Assembly: GCA_037968895.1 (NCBI GenBank)
Contig: JBBKWJ010000021.1
Span: 1 to 36,930 of the forward strand
Direction of reading: 5' to 3'
DNA: 36,930 bases
Source of the DNA: JBBKWJ01 sp037968895
Lineage (GTDB): Bacteria > Actinomycetota > Acidimicrobiia > Acidimicrobiales > SZUA-35
Below the pieces are notes generated by a model that saw nothing but the letters and a program-made list of their open reading frames with translations, searched no databases and was not told the origin of the DNA. Numbering within the stretch: position 1 is the first letter of the stretch; each line of letters begins with the position of its first letter. Below are positions 25,848-33,486 of the stretch, in pieces. A program made the translations under genes and the position numbers.

Positions 25848-26347
25848 CGCTCTGATCCTACGGTTATTCGGCCGACAGGATTGTGGGCCAGATAGCACAA
25901 CGCAATCGCCGCGGCGTCTGCCGCATCTGCTGGCTGCGGCATCGCCGAAAGACCAAGCAGAGTTTGCACCATTCGCTGCATCGCCAACTTGTCGGCTCGC
26001 CCGTCACCGGCCACGGCCGCCTTGATCTGGTTTGGCGAATACTCGGCGATGATGAGTTTTCGCTCTGCTGCCGCAGCCAGAACTAGTCCGGCGGCCTGGG
26101 CAACACCAAGGAACGACTGGACGTTGTTCTGAAGGAATATCCGCTCGATCGACACGACCGCGGGCCGGAACTCGTCGAGCAGGAGGTTGAGTTCGCGCTG
26201 CAACTCAGCCAACCGTTGAGGCGTCGGCAAGTCTTTGTCGGTTCGCAACACACCAAGACATTTAGCGGTGCTGCGGCCGGCGCGCCCTGGCTCCAGAACG
26301 GCAAATCCGCATCGAGATAACCCCGGGTCGATACCTAGTACGAACAT
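25844..26347 (-). CDS. ruvC: Holliday junction resolvase RuvC
   Basis: RuvC cuts Holliday junctions symmetrically as a dimer. The 167-residue protein holds the four acidic metal ligands of the RNase H fold: D7 (VLGIDPGLSRCG), E68 (VSIERIF), and D141 and D144 in the DAADAAAIALCYLAH segment. The sequence PNQIKAAVAGDGRADK is also family-typical. A TAAGGT box ends 7 nt before the ATG, so the operon may be read from a nearly leaderless mRNA. In many actinobacteria yebC comes directly before ruvC. Here an opposite-strand insert of about 2.7 kb separates them. Confidence 0.96.
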   Translation of the reverse strand: MFVLGIDPGLSRCGFAVLEPGRAGRSTAKCLGVLRTDKDLPTPQRLAELQRELNLLLDEFRPAVVSIERIFLQNNVQSFLGVAQAAGLVLAAAAERKLIIAEYSPNQIKAAVAGDGRADKLAMQRMVQTLLGLSAMPQPADAADAAAIALCYLAHNPVGRITVGSER

Positions 26348-26454
26348 CTGTACGACCTTAGCTGGTCAGGTGGCCAATACGCACGACCCAGCTCGTCGGT
26401 CCCAACATCATCCTGAGCTGCTTCATCTTTTAACAAACGCGCCGATAGTCCACT

Positions 26455-27501
26455 GTGGCTGACTTCCGCTCTACTCCCCTAAGAACTCGCGCAAACCTTG
26501 TGGTCAACGTCTCGCACGTCGACCGATCGTTTGGCGACGTGAAGGCCCTGTCCAACCTGACCATTGAGGTGCCGAAAGGTTCCGTCACGGTCCTACTCGG
26601 CCCAAACGGAGCTGGCAAGACGACGGCCATCCGAATGATTACCGGCGCGTTGGAACCCCAGAATGGCACAGTGTCGGTCTTTGGCCTTGACCCCGGTGGA
26701 GCCGATGGCGAAGAGGTTCGTCGTCGCTGCGGCGTCGTCACCGCAAAACCGTCGCTGTATGACCGCCTCAACGGCTGGGACAACCTGCGTTACGCAGCCG
26801 AGCTGTATGGCCTCGGCCGTGGGGGCGGTGCTGACCAGATCATCCGCTCCTCTGCGGCCCAGTTCGGCATCGACCAGGCACTCGATCACCAGGTCGGTGG
26901 CTACTCAACCGGCATGAAGACCAGGCTCGCCCTCGCCAGGGCCATCATGCATGACCCCGACCTCCTTCTCCTCGACGAGCCGACTTCGGGCCTCGACCCC
27001 GAGTCAGCGCTCGCAGTACTTGAGCTCATCCGCGGCATGGCCGGCAACGGGCGAACCGTCCTCATGTGCACCCACCTTCTTCTGGAAGCTGAAGGACTAG
27101 CTGACGAAGTCGTAGTGATGCAGCAAGGCACCAGCCTCGTGTGGGGTCAGCCAGCCGAGTTAGCGAGCCGCTACTGGCCGACTCCGGTCGCCACCATTTC
27201 GGCTCAGCGTGGCGCGATTCTCGATCGGCTTCAGAAGGAACCATTCGTTGCGAAGTACACGCGAACAGGTGACACAGCCACGATCGAACTCGACTCGCTA
27301 GAGCGGATTCCTCTCCTCGTTGCTGAGCTGGCCGAGGCTGGCGCTGGCATCACCGCGGTCGCCCCCTTCATCCCGACTCTGGAAGACCTCTACTTCGCCG
27401 TCCGCCGCGAATCTGGCGATGGCATCACCGATGTCCCACCACCCCCTGCTGACTCCGGCCGTCCCGTCAGGCGCTCCCGCGCCGGCGAGCTCGTTCGATA
27501 A
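26455..27501 (+). CDS. ABC transporter ATP-binding protein (ABC-2 exporter type)
   Basis: The 348-residue ATPase powers a two-component exporter with the permease encoded 17 bp downstream. It has Walker A (LLGPNGAGKTTAIRMITG, about residues 46-63), a Q-loop region (CGVVTAKPSLYDRL), a slightly degenerate ABC signature (VGGYSTGMKTRLALARAI; YSTGM in place of LSGGQ), Walker B and D-loop (LLLLDEPTSGLDPE), and the H-loop histidine (VLMCTHLLLEAE). A C-terminal extension of about 130 residues is typical of the NatA/DrrA-like group. The longest start is GTG 26455; a GTG at codon 16 is an alternative. A GATAGT hexamer lies 5 nt before 26455. Substrate unknown. Confidence 0.88.
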   Translation: MADFRSTPLRTRANLVVNVSHVDRSFGDVKALSNLTIEVPKGSVTVLLGPNGAGKTTAIRMITGALEPQNGTVSVFGLDPGGADGEEVRRRCGVVTAKPSLYDRLNGWDNLRYAAELYGLGRGGGADQIIRSSAAQFGIDQALDHQVGGYSTGMKTRLALARAIMHDPDLLLLDEPTSGLDPESALAVLELIRGMAGNGRTVLMCTHLLLEAEGLADEVVVMQQGTSLVWGQPAELASRYWPTPVATISAQRGAILDRLQKEPFVAKYTRTGDTATIELDSLERIPLLVAELAEAGAGITAVAPFIPTLEDLYFAVRRESGDGITDVPPPPADSGRPVRRSRAGELVR

Positions 27502-27518
27502 CCGAAAGAACCTGATCT

Positions 27519-28343
27519 ATGAACTGGTCTCGAATGTGGACAGTCGCCCGAACCGACCTAAAGCAGTTGGTCCAAGCCAAGGACTTTTGGTTTCCAATGG
27601 TGTTGCTTGGGAGCTTCTTCTTTGTCATTATCCCCGGCATTCTTCTTATGACGATCACCCAGATTGGGTCGGTCGAAATGATCGCCCGGGTATCCGAAAC
27701 CCTTGAGGTTCTGCCCCCGGCAGCCCAAGAGCAGATGCGAGGACAGACCCCACAAGGCCAGACCGCATACGCCTTAGCCGTATTTCTCTTCGCTCCAGTC
27801 GCAGTCATCGTGCCGTTGACCATCTCGACCGCAGTTGGCGCCGCAACCATTGTCGGCGAACGAGAACGTGGCACCGGTGAATTCTTGGCCCACTCCCCTG
27901 CTTCCGCTCGTGAGATCTACATCGGGAAGCTGATCGCCAGCTTGGTGCCCGGCTATGTCACGACAATTGTCGGATTCGGCCTGTATTCCCTGATCGTCAA
28001 CGTCACCGTGGGTCCCGAGGTCGGTGGCTGGTTCTTCCCGACCGCTCAGTGGTGGGTCATGATTCTGTGGGTCTTGCCACCGTTCTTGGCGATCTGTCTT
28101 TCACTCGTGCTCCGACTCTCAGCCAGGGTTAAGTCAACGGCGGCGGCGCAGCAGGCTTCAGGCCTCGTGAGCTTGCCGCTCATCATGGTCGCCTATAGCC
28201 AGTCGACCGGCATGTTGTTCGGATACAGCGCAATGCCGTTCTTTGTTGGTGCGGGCGCATGGGCAATCGCCTTGTTCTCGCTGAGCCGTGGCGTTCGCTC
28301 TGTCACACGGAGCCGTCTCCTCGGCGTCGCCGGCGGCGTGTAA
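27519..28343 (+). CDS. ABC-2 type transporter permease
   Basis: The 274-residue protein has about six membrane segments and the ABC-2 family signature TIVGERERGTGEFLAHSPAS followed by IYIGKLIASLVPGYV. It pairs with the ATPase ending 17 bp upstream. A large extracytoplasmic loop (residues about 45-85) follows the first helix, as in NatB-like sodium or antibiotic exporters, but the substrate cannot be inferred. The gene ends 24 bp before a 51-nt hairpin that probably ends transcription. Confidence 0.85.
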   Translation: MNWSRMWTVARTDLKQLVQAKDFWFPMVLLGSFFFVIIPGILLMTITQIGSVEMIARVSETLEVLPPAAQEQMRGQTPQGQTAYALAVFLFAPVAVIVPLTISTAVGAATIVGERERGTGEFLAHSPASAREIYIGKLIASLVPGYVTTIVGFGLYSLIVNVTVGPEVGGWFFPTAQWWVMILWVLPPFLAICLSLVLRLSARVKSTAAAQQASGLVSLPLIMVAYSQSTGMLFGYSAMPFFVGAGAWAIALFSLSRGVRSVTRSRLLGVAGGV

Positions 28344-28367
28344 ACGAATCCCAGACGCCCCTTTTGC

Positions 28368-28418
28368 CGAACTGGTGCCGGTGGAACAGCCTGAGGCTGT
28401 TCCGTCGGCACCAGTTCG
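28368..28418. repeat. 51-nt hairpin, copy A (downstream of the permease)
   Basis: Two 24-nt arms (28368-28391 and 28395-28418) flank a TGA loop. The sequence is the same as copy B at 29089-29139 except for two adjacent bases in the right arm (28404-28405, GT for AC). As RNA those bases still form G-U pairs, so the full 24-bp stem is kept. It probably acts as a terminator for the exporter operon, but the pairing with copy B suggests a repeated element. Confidence 0.85.
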
Positions 28419-28431
28419 CCGTTTTGGCGAA
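28415..28431 (+). promoter_or_regulatory. Small stem-loop overlapping hairpin A
   Basis: TTCGCC (28415-28420) and GGCGAA (28426-28431) pair around a GTTTT loop. The left arm overlaps the last four bases of hairpin A, so the two structures compete. This may be a relic of a terminator or an alternative fold. In the rest of 28344-28577 I see only a doubtful 37-codon open frame (28459-28572) ending at the ribosome site of the next gene. Confidence 0.35.
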
Positions 28432-28577
28432 AGAACCAACAACCTTCGGGTCAGCGTGATGGGGAGCACAGACCATTCGACTCGGCGGGAGGAGTATTGC
28501 ATCAAGAGTTCTTGCCGAATCGGTTGGGATTCCAGACCTAGCCACCGGGGCTGCGGCATCGAACAGGAGTAACTGAC

Positions 28578-29063
28578 ATGGCAGTACATCACATCCCTCA
28601 GACTGGCACCTTCGCTCCAACCGGGCACAGGACAGCCACCAGGCCGAACCGCTGGATCGCTCCAGTCGTCGGCGCCACCTTCGCCGCCGCTGCTGTCGCA
28701 GGCATCATCGGACTCAGCATCGGCTCTTCGGACACAACCACTGCGACCGTTTCGAACGCCGAGTACAACGGCCTAAAAACAGCGCTCGCTGAATCAATGG
28801 TTCCCGCTCAGTCGGCAGCGGCATCAGCCGCCTCATATCAGCTGGTCGAAGACACATTCTCGGCCGCATTGGCCGTTCGGAGTGCCACAGCCACAGATGG
28901 CTCGCATCAACTCGTCGAGAACGCTCGGGCGGCCGCACTGGTTACGCAGAGTGCAGCAGCCACAGTCAGCTCGTTCACGATGGTCGAAGACGCTATCTCG
29001 TCCGCACTGGCCGAGCGCAGTGCGACAACCTCAGAAGGCTCGAATCAATTCGGACCACGCTAG
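28578..29063 (+). CDS. Single-pass membrane protein with 23-residue tandem repeats, unknown function
   Basis: The gene starts at an ATG with AGGAG about 9 nt upstream and encodes 161 residues. Residues 1-27 are polar and basic (HRTATRPNRW), 28-49 form one membrane helix, and residues 79-161 consist of three complete 23-residue repeats (S79-R101, S102-Q124, S125-R147) and part of a fourth. The consensus is SAxAT-x-x-S-x-QLVED-x-x-x-AALA-x-R. The repeats are Ala/Ser-rich and probably helical. By the positive-inside rule they face outside. I recognise no family. The gene follows the ABC exporter on the same strand and is bracketed by hairpins A and B. Codon use looks like that of its neighbours. 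Confidence 0.72.
   Translation: MAVHHIPQTGTFAPTGHRTATRPNRWIAPVVGATFAAAAVAGIIGLSIGSSDTTTATVSNAEYNGLKTALAESMVPAQSAAASAASYQLVEDTFSAALAVRSATATDGSHQLVENARAAALVTQSAAATVSSFTMVEDAISSALAERSATTSEGSNQFGPR
28812..29060 (+). repeat. 69-nt coding tandem repeats
   Basis: Units at 28812-28880, 28881-28949 and 28950-29018 encode the 23-residue repeats; a partial unit follows at 29019-29060. The amino-acid pattern is conserved better than the DNA, so the repeats are old or under protein-level selection. Confidence 0.75.
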
Positions 29064-29088
29064 TCGGCCCAAAAACTGAATAAAACAC

Positions 29089-29139
29089 CGAACTGGTGCC
29101 GGTGGAACAGCCTGAGGCTGTTCCACCGGCACCAGTTCG
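29089..29139. repeat. 51-nt hairpin, copy B (between repeat protein and yebC)
   Basis: A perfect inverted repeat: 24-nt arms at 29089-29112 and 29116-29139 around a TGA loop. It lies between the convergent repeat-protein gene and yebC, 26 bp from the former stop and 25 bp from the latter, where a bidirectional terminator is expected. A GGTTTTGTT stretch follows on the plus side. It is nearly identical to copy A. Confidence 0.88.
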
Positions 29140-29164
29140 TCGTCAGTATGGGTTTTGTTCGCGG

Positions 29165-29923
29165 TCAGTCGTCGGCGGCGGAAAGCTGCTCAATCATGTC
29201 GTCGCTGAGGTCGATGTTGGAGTAGATCTCCTGCACGTCGTCCTGGTCGTCGAGAATATCGATCAAGCGCATCGCTGAGCCGGCCACGCCGATGTCGTCA
29301 ACGGGCACGGTGTTGGTCGGCATCATGGTGGTGTCTGACTCTTTGATCTTGATCCCTGCGGCCTCGAGAGCTTCTCGCAGGGTGTCGAGGTCGGTCGGCT
29401 CGCACACGACTTGCCACATCTCGCCATGGTCTTCAATGTCTTCGAGACCAGCGTCGAGGCCGGCCATCATCAGGTCGTCTTCCTCGACCGTGCGGGCCAC
29501 CTTGATGATCCCCTTGCGGTTGAACTGCCATGACACGGCGCCTGGCTCGGCGAGGGAGCCGCCGTTCTTCGAGAGCAGGGAGCGAATCTCGGCACCGCTG
29601 CGGTTGCGATTGTCGCTCAGGGTGTCGATAAGCAGCGCCACCCCGCCGGGGGCGTACCCCTCATAAGTAATCGGCTCGTAATTGACGCCTTCGAGCTCAC
29701 CCGTGCCACGTTTGACGGCCCGCTCGATCGTGTCGATCGGCACCGAGTTGTCACGGGCCTTCTGGAACATGGTTCGCAGATTTGGGTTCATTTCAGGGTC
29801 GCCGCCCCCAGTCCGAGCGGCCACCTCGACCTGCTTAATCAGCTTTGCGAAAAGCTTGCCCCGCTTCGCGTCGGCGGCACCCTTCTTGTGCTTGATTGTT
29901 GCCCATTTGGAGTGGCCCGACAT
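29165..29923 (-). CDS. yebC: YebC/PmpR (TACO1) family protein
   Basis: The 252-residue protein starts with the hallmark MSGHSKWATIKHKKGAADAKRGK and keeps the family's three-domain layout, with ARDNSVPIDTIERAVKRGTGE, YEGYAPGGVALLIDTLSDNRNR and LSKNGGSLAEPGAVSWQF. Members were described as DNA-binding regulators and more recently as ribosome-associated translation factors for proline-rich stretches. Which applies here cannot be read from the sequence. It lies downstream of pdxT by 53 bp. GAGG about 10 nt before the ATG may be its ribosome site. Confidence 0.95.
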   Translation of the reverse strand: MSGHSKWATIKHKKGAADAKRGKLFAKLIKQVEVAARTGGGDPEMNPNLRTMFQKARDNSVPIDTIERAVKRGTGELEGVNYEPITYEGYAPGGVALLIDTLSDNRNRSGAEIRSLLSKNGGSLAEPGAVSWQFNRKGIIKVARTVEEDDLMMAGLDAGLEDIEDHGEMWQVVCEPTDLDTLREALEAAGIKIKESDTTMMPTNTVPVDDIGVAGSAMRLIDILDDQDDVQEIYSNIDLSDDMIEQLSAADD

Positions 29924-29976
29924 TCTGGGAATACCTCGCGTGCTCGTGGCGGCTAGTCGTTGAAGTCTGCTGAAGT

Positions 29977-30558
29977 CTACAGATGTAACAGAAAAGCCTC
30001 GTGCAAGCGAAGATCGTCGGTGAGTTCGGGGTGAAACGACGTCACAAAAATGGGTCCCTGGCGAAGCACCACTGGGATACCGTCGACCTCGCCGAGCACC
30101 TCAACGCCTTCGCCTACCCGCTCAACGATCGGCGCTCTGATAAAGACAGCTTGGAACGGTCCGCCATCTAACCCCGCGACGTCGACACCATGCTCGAACG
30201 AGTCGATCTGGCGGCCGTAGCCATTGCGACGAACACTGATGTCGATCGCACCCAAGGCCTTTTGGTCGGCCCTGCCGTCGAGAATCTCGGAGGCGAGCAT
30301 GATCATTCCGGCGCAGGTACCAAACGCTGGCATCCCGTCGCGCAGTCGGGTTTCAAGGGGCTCCCGTAGACCCTGGAGGTCGAGCAGCTTCGACATCGTG
30401 CTCGATTCCCCACCGGGTATGACGAGCGCATCAGCTGCTTCGAGGTGCGCTGGGGTCTTGACTTCTGACGCCGAAGCACCGAGCGAGGTCAAGACTTCGA
30501 TGTGCTTCGCAAATGCGCCCTGCAGCGCAAGCACGCCGATTCGAGGCCCTGTTACCAC
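29977..30558 (-). CDS. pdxT: Pyridoxal 5-phosphate synthase glutaminase subunit PdxT
   Basis: PdxT hydrolyses glutamine and channels ammonia to PdxS in the one-enzyme route to vitamin B6. The 193-residue protein has the class I amidotransferase triad: C82 in FGTCAGM, and H176 and E178 in TSFHPE. ALQGAFAKH and the oxyanion loop PGGESSTM are also conserved. The start is GTG 30558, overlapping the pdxS stop by 7 bp. Full length and probably active. Confidence 0.96.
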   Translation of the reverse strand: MVTGPRIGVLALQGAFAKHIEVLTSLGASASEVKTPAHLEAADALVIPGGESSTMSKLLDLQGLREPLETRLRDGMPAFGTCAGMIMLASEILDGRADQKALGAIDISVRRNGYGRQIDSFEHGVDVAGLDGGPFQAVFIRAPIVERVGEGVEVLGEVDGIPVVLRQGPIFVTSFHPELTDDLRLHEAFLLHL

Positions 30559-31448
30559 CCGCGGTCGGCGAAGGTGACGTTAATTTCGTCCATGTTGATC
30601 CCGGTCATTGGCGCACCGAGCCCGCGGCTCACTCGAGCCAACACGTCAGCGTCGTTGAAGTTGGTCGTTGCCTCGACGATGGCGCGAGCCCGGGGGGCGG
30701 GATCGTCGCTCTTGAAGATGCCGGAACCGACGAATACTGCCTCGGCGCCAAGCTGCATAGCCAGCGCAGCATCAGCCGGAGTGGCGATGCCGCCAGCGCA
30801 GAACATTGGCACCATGAGCTTGCCCGTCTCTGCGATCTCCTGCACGAGCGGCAATGGAGCGCCGAGCTTCTTGGCCCATTCGAAGAGCTCTGCCTGATCA
30901 GCCTGGGTGATCTTGCGGATGTCACCAGTGATGTTGCGCAGGTGACGAACAGCCTCGACGATGTTGCCGGTTCCGGCCTCGCCCTTTGAGCGGATCATGC
31001 ACGCACCCTCAGAGATGCGGCGAAGCGCCTCACCGAGGTTAGTTGCGCCACAGACGAACGGAACTTCGAACGCGAATTTGTCGATGTGATGGGTCTCATC
31101 GGCCGGGGTTAAAACCTCGGACTCGTCGATGTAGTCGACACCAAGAGCTTGGAGGATCTGCGCTTCGACGAAGTGTCCGATCCGCGCTTTCGCCATCACT
31201 GGAATTGTTGTGATGGCCTTGATGCCCTCAATCATCACGGGGTCAGACATGCGCGACACACCGCCATCGCGGCGAATGTCAGCGGGAACCCGCTCGAGGG
31301 CCATGACAGCGACGGCGCCCGCGTCTTCGGCAATCTTGGCCTGCTCAGGGTTGACAACGTCCATGATGACGCCGCCTTTGAACATTTCGGCCAGGCCGCG
31401 CTTGACACGGATTGAGCTCGCAGGCTGAGAAGTGGTGTTTTCGGTCAT
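30552..31448 (-). CDS. pdxS: Pyridoxal 5-phosphate synthase subunit PdxS
   Basis: PdxS builds PLP from ribose 5-phosphate, glyceraldehyde 3-phosphate and ammonia in a (beta/alpha)8 barrel. The 298-residue protein is highly conserved: GGVIMDVVNPEQAKIAEDAG, MALERVPADIRRDGGVSRM, the Schiff-base lysine in VMAKARIGH, the second catalytic lysine in RSKGEAGTGN, and GGIATPADAALAMQLGA with GSGIFKSDDP. A TAGACT box ends 7 nt before the ATG, suggesting a very short leader. pdxS-pdxT-yebC is a known actinobacterial order. Confidence 0.97.
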   Translation of the reverse strand: MTENTTSQPASSIRVKRGLAEMFKGGVIMDVVNPEQAKIAEDAGAVAVMALERVPADIRRDGGVSRMSDPVMIEGIKAITTIPVMAKARIGHFVEAQILQALGVDYIDESEVLTPADETHHIDKFAFEVPFVCGATNLGEALRRISEGACMIRSKGEAGTGNIVEAVRHLRNITGDIRKITQADQAELFEWAKKLGAPLPLVQEIAETGKLMVPMFCAGGIATPADAALAMQLGAEAVFVGSGIFKSDDPAPRARAIVEATTNFNDADVLARVSRGLGAPMTGINMDEINVTFADRGW

Positions 31449-31522
31449 GAGCCGCAGTCTAGAAGGCGGCCCCAGGCCACTTCATCAGCTCGCAGGCCAC
31501 TTTGTGTTTTTCTTTTCTGACA

Positions 31523-31536
31523 CCGCCGATCGGCGG
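31523..31536. terminator. Palindromic stem downstream of the DUF3048 gene
   Basis: A perfect 14-nt palindrome (CCGCCGATCGGCGG) lies 7 nt past the DUF3048 stop in its direction of transcription. It is followed on that strand by an A-rich rather than U-rich stretch, so it is not a typical intrinsic terminator. It may instead mark a protein site upstream of pdxS. Confidence 0.3.
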
Positions 31537-31542
31537 CAACAG

Positions 31543-32604
31543 TTAGCTCTGCGGCAGCAGGGTTCCTGCGTCTTCTGGATACAGCACCCAAGTGCGTCCA
31601 GGAGTGAGGAGGATGGGATCGCCGTCGTCATCGGTCAGGGTTGGCGGCTCCTCGGCCGTCTCGCGTTCCCAGCGGCCTTCAATGACATGACCATCAGTCA
31701 ATACATAAAGCTTGCCGCTGCCAACGCTGACGAGCTCGGGCGAGACCGCGTCGGCCGCACTTTGCACATAGACCGTTTCCATGATCACGACGTTCTCGGG
31801 CGACAGTTGGTCGCCGTCAACCGTCGTGTGCGGTCGGCCGTCTTGGGTACGGAGCCATCCACTGGTTGCGGCATCCCAGGTGTGCGTCACGATTGGCCCA
31901 CCGGGGTATGCAATGGTGACCGGCCCGGTTATCGCGACCGCAGAATCTGGCAAGTCGGTGCCTTCGCCCCGATAGGAGAACCACCCGGTTGGGTGCGTTG
32001 AGTTCACCGGCGTCAGCTCGAAGAGATCTTCGGAGTTGGCATACAGGTTGTGAGGAGCGGCGTGGATGTTGTCACGGAAATACAGCTTCTCGGTGAGCGC
32101 CGTGACGGCGATAATTGGCAAGCCGCGAAGCCCTGAGGCGACATAGTTGTTGCCGCCTGATGATGCGTAGAGCGGTTCGCTCAAACCTTTGAGCAGGTCG
32201 AAGTCGGATGTTCGGGACGAGCGGACTGGACCGATCGGCGATGCGTCTTGGCTATGGAACACGGCCATGAAACGGGTCACGCCCTCGGCTCGCATTTCGA
32301 GGACCATGTCGGCCTTGTCGAGTCCAGTCTGCGGACGAGCGTCTGGATGGTTGTCAATCTTGACGGCAAGCGCAGGACGATTGAGGTCGATTCCAGCAGC
32401 CGCTTCGAGACCGGTGAATGGAGCCCCACCGGTATACGGCTCCGGAGGTGCTTCGGTTGTCGTTGGCGCCTCGGTAGTCGGGGGTGTTGTCGTTGCGACC
32501 GTCGTTTCGACCGTCGCTTCGTCACCCCCAGAGCATGCGGCAGCGCCAAGCGAGAGCGCAACCAACACTGCGAACAGGCGGGAAGTCTTCGATGAATTCG
32601 TCAT
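31543..32604 (-). CDS. DUF3048 domain lipoprotein (YerB-like)
   Basis: I start at ATG 32604, which gives a clear lipoprotein signal (hydrophobic core FAVLVALSLGAAAC, lipidation Cys, then SGGDE). The frame extends upstream but overlaps the preceding gene. After a Thr/Glu/Pro-rich linker of about 35 residues comes the DUF3048 domain: PALAVKIDNHPDARPQTGL, ADMVLEMRAEGVTRFMAVF, IGPVRSSRTSDFDLL, ASSGGNN, and the C-terminal part with NVVIMETVY and LTPGRTWVLYPE. The 353-residue length is normal. Function of the family is unknown; it is thought to be anchored on the outer face of the membrane. It follows the M48-like gene by 5 bp. Confidence 0.85.
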   Translation of the reverse strand: MTNSSKTSRLFAVLVALSLGAAACSGGDEATVETTVATTTPPTTEAPTTTEAPPEPYTGGAPFTGLEAAAGIDLNRPALAVKIDNHPDARPQTGLDKADMVLEMRAEGVTRFMAVFHSQDASPIGPVRSSRTSDFDLLKGLSEPLYASSGGNNYVASGLRGLPIIAVTALTEKLYFRDNIHAAPHNLYANSEDLFELTPVNSTHPTGWFSYRGEGTDLPDSAVAITGPVTIAYPGGPIVTHTWDAATSGWLRTQDGRPHTTVDGDQLSPENVVIMETVYVQSAADAVSPELVSVGSGKLYVLTDGHVIEGRWERETAEEPPTLTDDDGDPILLTPGRTWVLYPEDAGTLLPQS

Positions 32605-32609
32605 CAGTT

Positions 32610-33380
32610 CTATAACTCCGTAAGTACTTCGATTCGCCACTCGAGTGGCGAGAAAGGAACAACAGTGCGGGCAGTGTGATCGGTCACGAGCCAGAGATGC
32701 TGCGAACCTGCGGTCGCCTTTGCAGGAAGCGCTGACGCGTGAGAAATTCGGGTGAGAGCAGACTGTAGACCAGGCGGGTATCGAGTTAGCGCCACCGCGG
32801 CCATGTCGGCCTCGATGTCGCGATCGGGGGTGATTAGGCGGCCAATCGCCCACGCTGCGAGTGGCTTGGCGGCACCGGCGAGAGGGGTGTCAATAAGTGG
32901 GATTCCGAAAAGCGCAGCGCCGATTGTGGCTGCAAAGGCGTCGCCTGATTTTAGTCTGACGAGTAGTTCCGCTGCGACGGCCTCAAGCTCGAGCCTATTA
33001 AGGGTGTCGAGTAGGCCCTTCGTCACGACGATTGAACTACGGTCTTCCACCATCACTGAAGCTGCGTTGCACGCCGGGTCGTCGACCACGTACACGTCAG
33101 GCTCAGTCACGCCAGCCCGTAGTGACAGGCCCTCTAGCAGGTTGGCGAATCGGGGAATGTCGTCTTCACTGACAAGCGTGCCTCCGAGTTTCGAAAGCAC
33201 GTACTGATCGGCGCGGCGAATCCGCAGCATGACAAATCCAAGGGCAACGCCGAAACCAATGATGGGAGCGAGCCACCAGGGGGCGCCAATCAGAAAGAAA
33301 ACGGCGAGAAGCGGAACCGCAAGCCCGATGCCGAGGAGCAGCGCTGCGAGCGCAATGGTCTTTCTCGTACCGGTTGACAA
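32610..33380 (-). CDS. M48/HtpX-like membrane protein with lost catalytic motif
   Basis: I choose TTG 33380 as start: AAGGGA is 7 nt upstream and the product (256 residues) begins just before two membrane helices (about 9-31 and 35-53). A longer frame to 33563 has no coding look. The soluble part follows the M48 pattern: YVVDDPACNAASVM, SSIVVTKGLLDTLNRLELEAV, then the helix that should carry HExxH, and later DRDIEADMAAVALTRYPPGLQSAL. The motif reads AELLV (137-141): both zinc-binding histidines are gone, though E190 and D192 of the third-ligand segment remain. It is therefore probably a pseudo-peptidase. It sits 5 bp upstream of the DUF3048 lipoprotein gene. Confidence 0.75.
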   Translation of the reverse strand: MSTGTRKTIALAALLLGIGLAVPLLAVFFLIGAPWWLAPIIGFGVALGFVMLRIRRADQYVLSKLGGTLVSEDDIPRFANLLEGLSLRAGVTEPDVYVVDDPACNAASVMVEDRSSIVVTKGLLDTLNRLELEAVAAELLVRLKSGDAFAATIGAALFGIPLIDTPLAGAAKPLAAWAIGRLITPDRDIEADMAAVALTRYPPGLQSALTRISHASALPAKATAGSQHLWLVTDHTARTVVPFSPLEWRIEVLTEL

Positions 33381-33486
33381 CTCTCGTCCCTTCTCTGAAG
33401 AGCCACGTTTTCCGGCCCTTCGAAACTGATGACCTATCGCGCGGCCCTTGGAGCAGGCTAGGCGGTCGATTCCCAATTGAGGTGTA

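Noticed and set aside
28459..28572. A 37-codon open frame (start MGSTDHSTRREEYC) ending just before the ribosome site of the repeat-protein gene
   Set aside because: No ribosome site of its own and no known leader-peptide features; it may simply be untranslated leader.
28368..29139. Hairpin-bracketed gene as an insertion sequence or integron cassette
   Set aside because: No transposase or integrase, no target-site duplication that I can see, and no recognisable recombination core sites.
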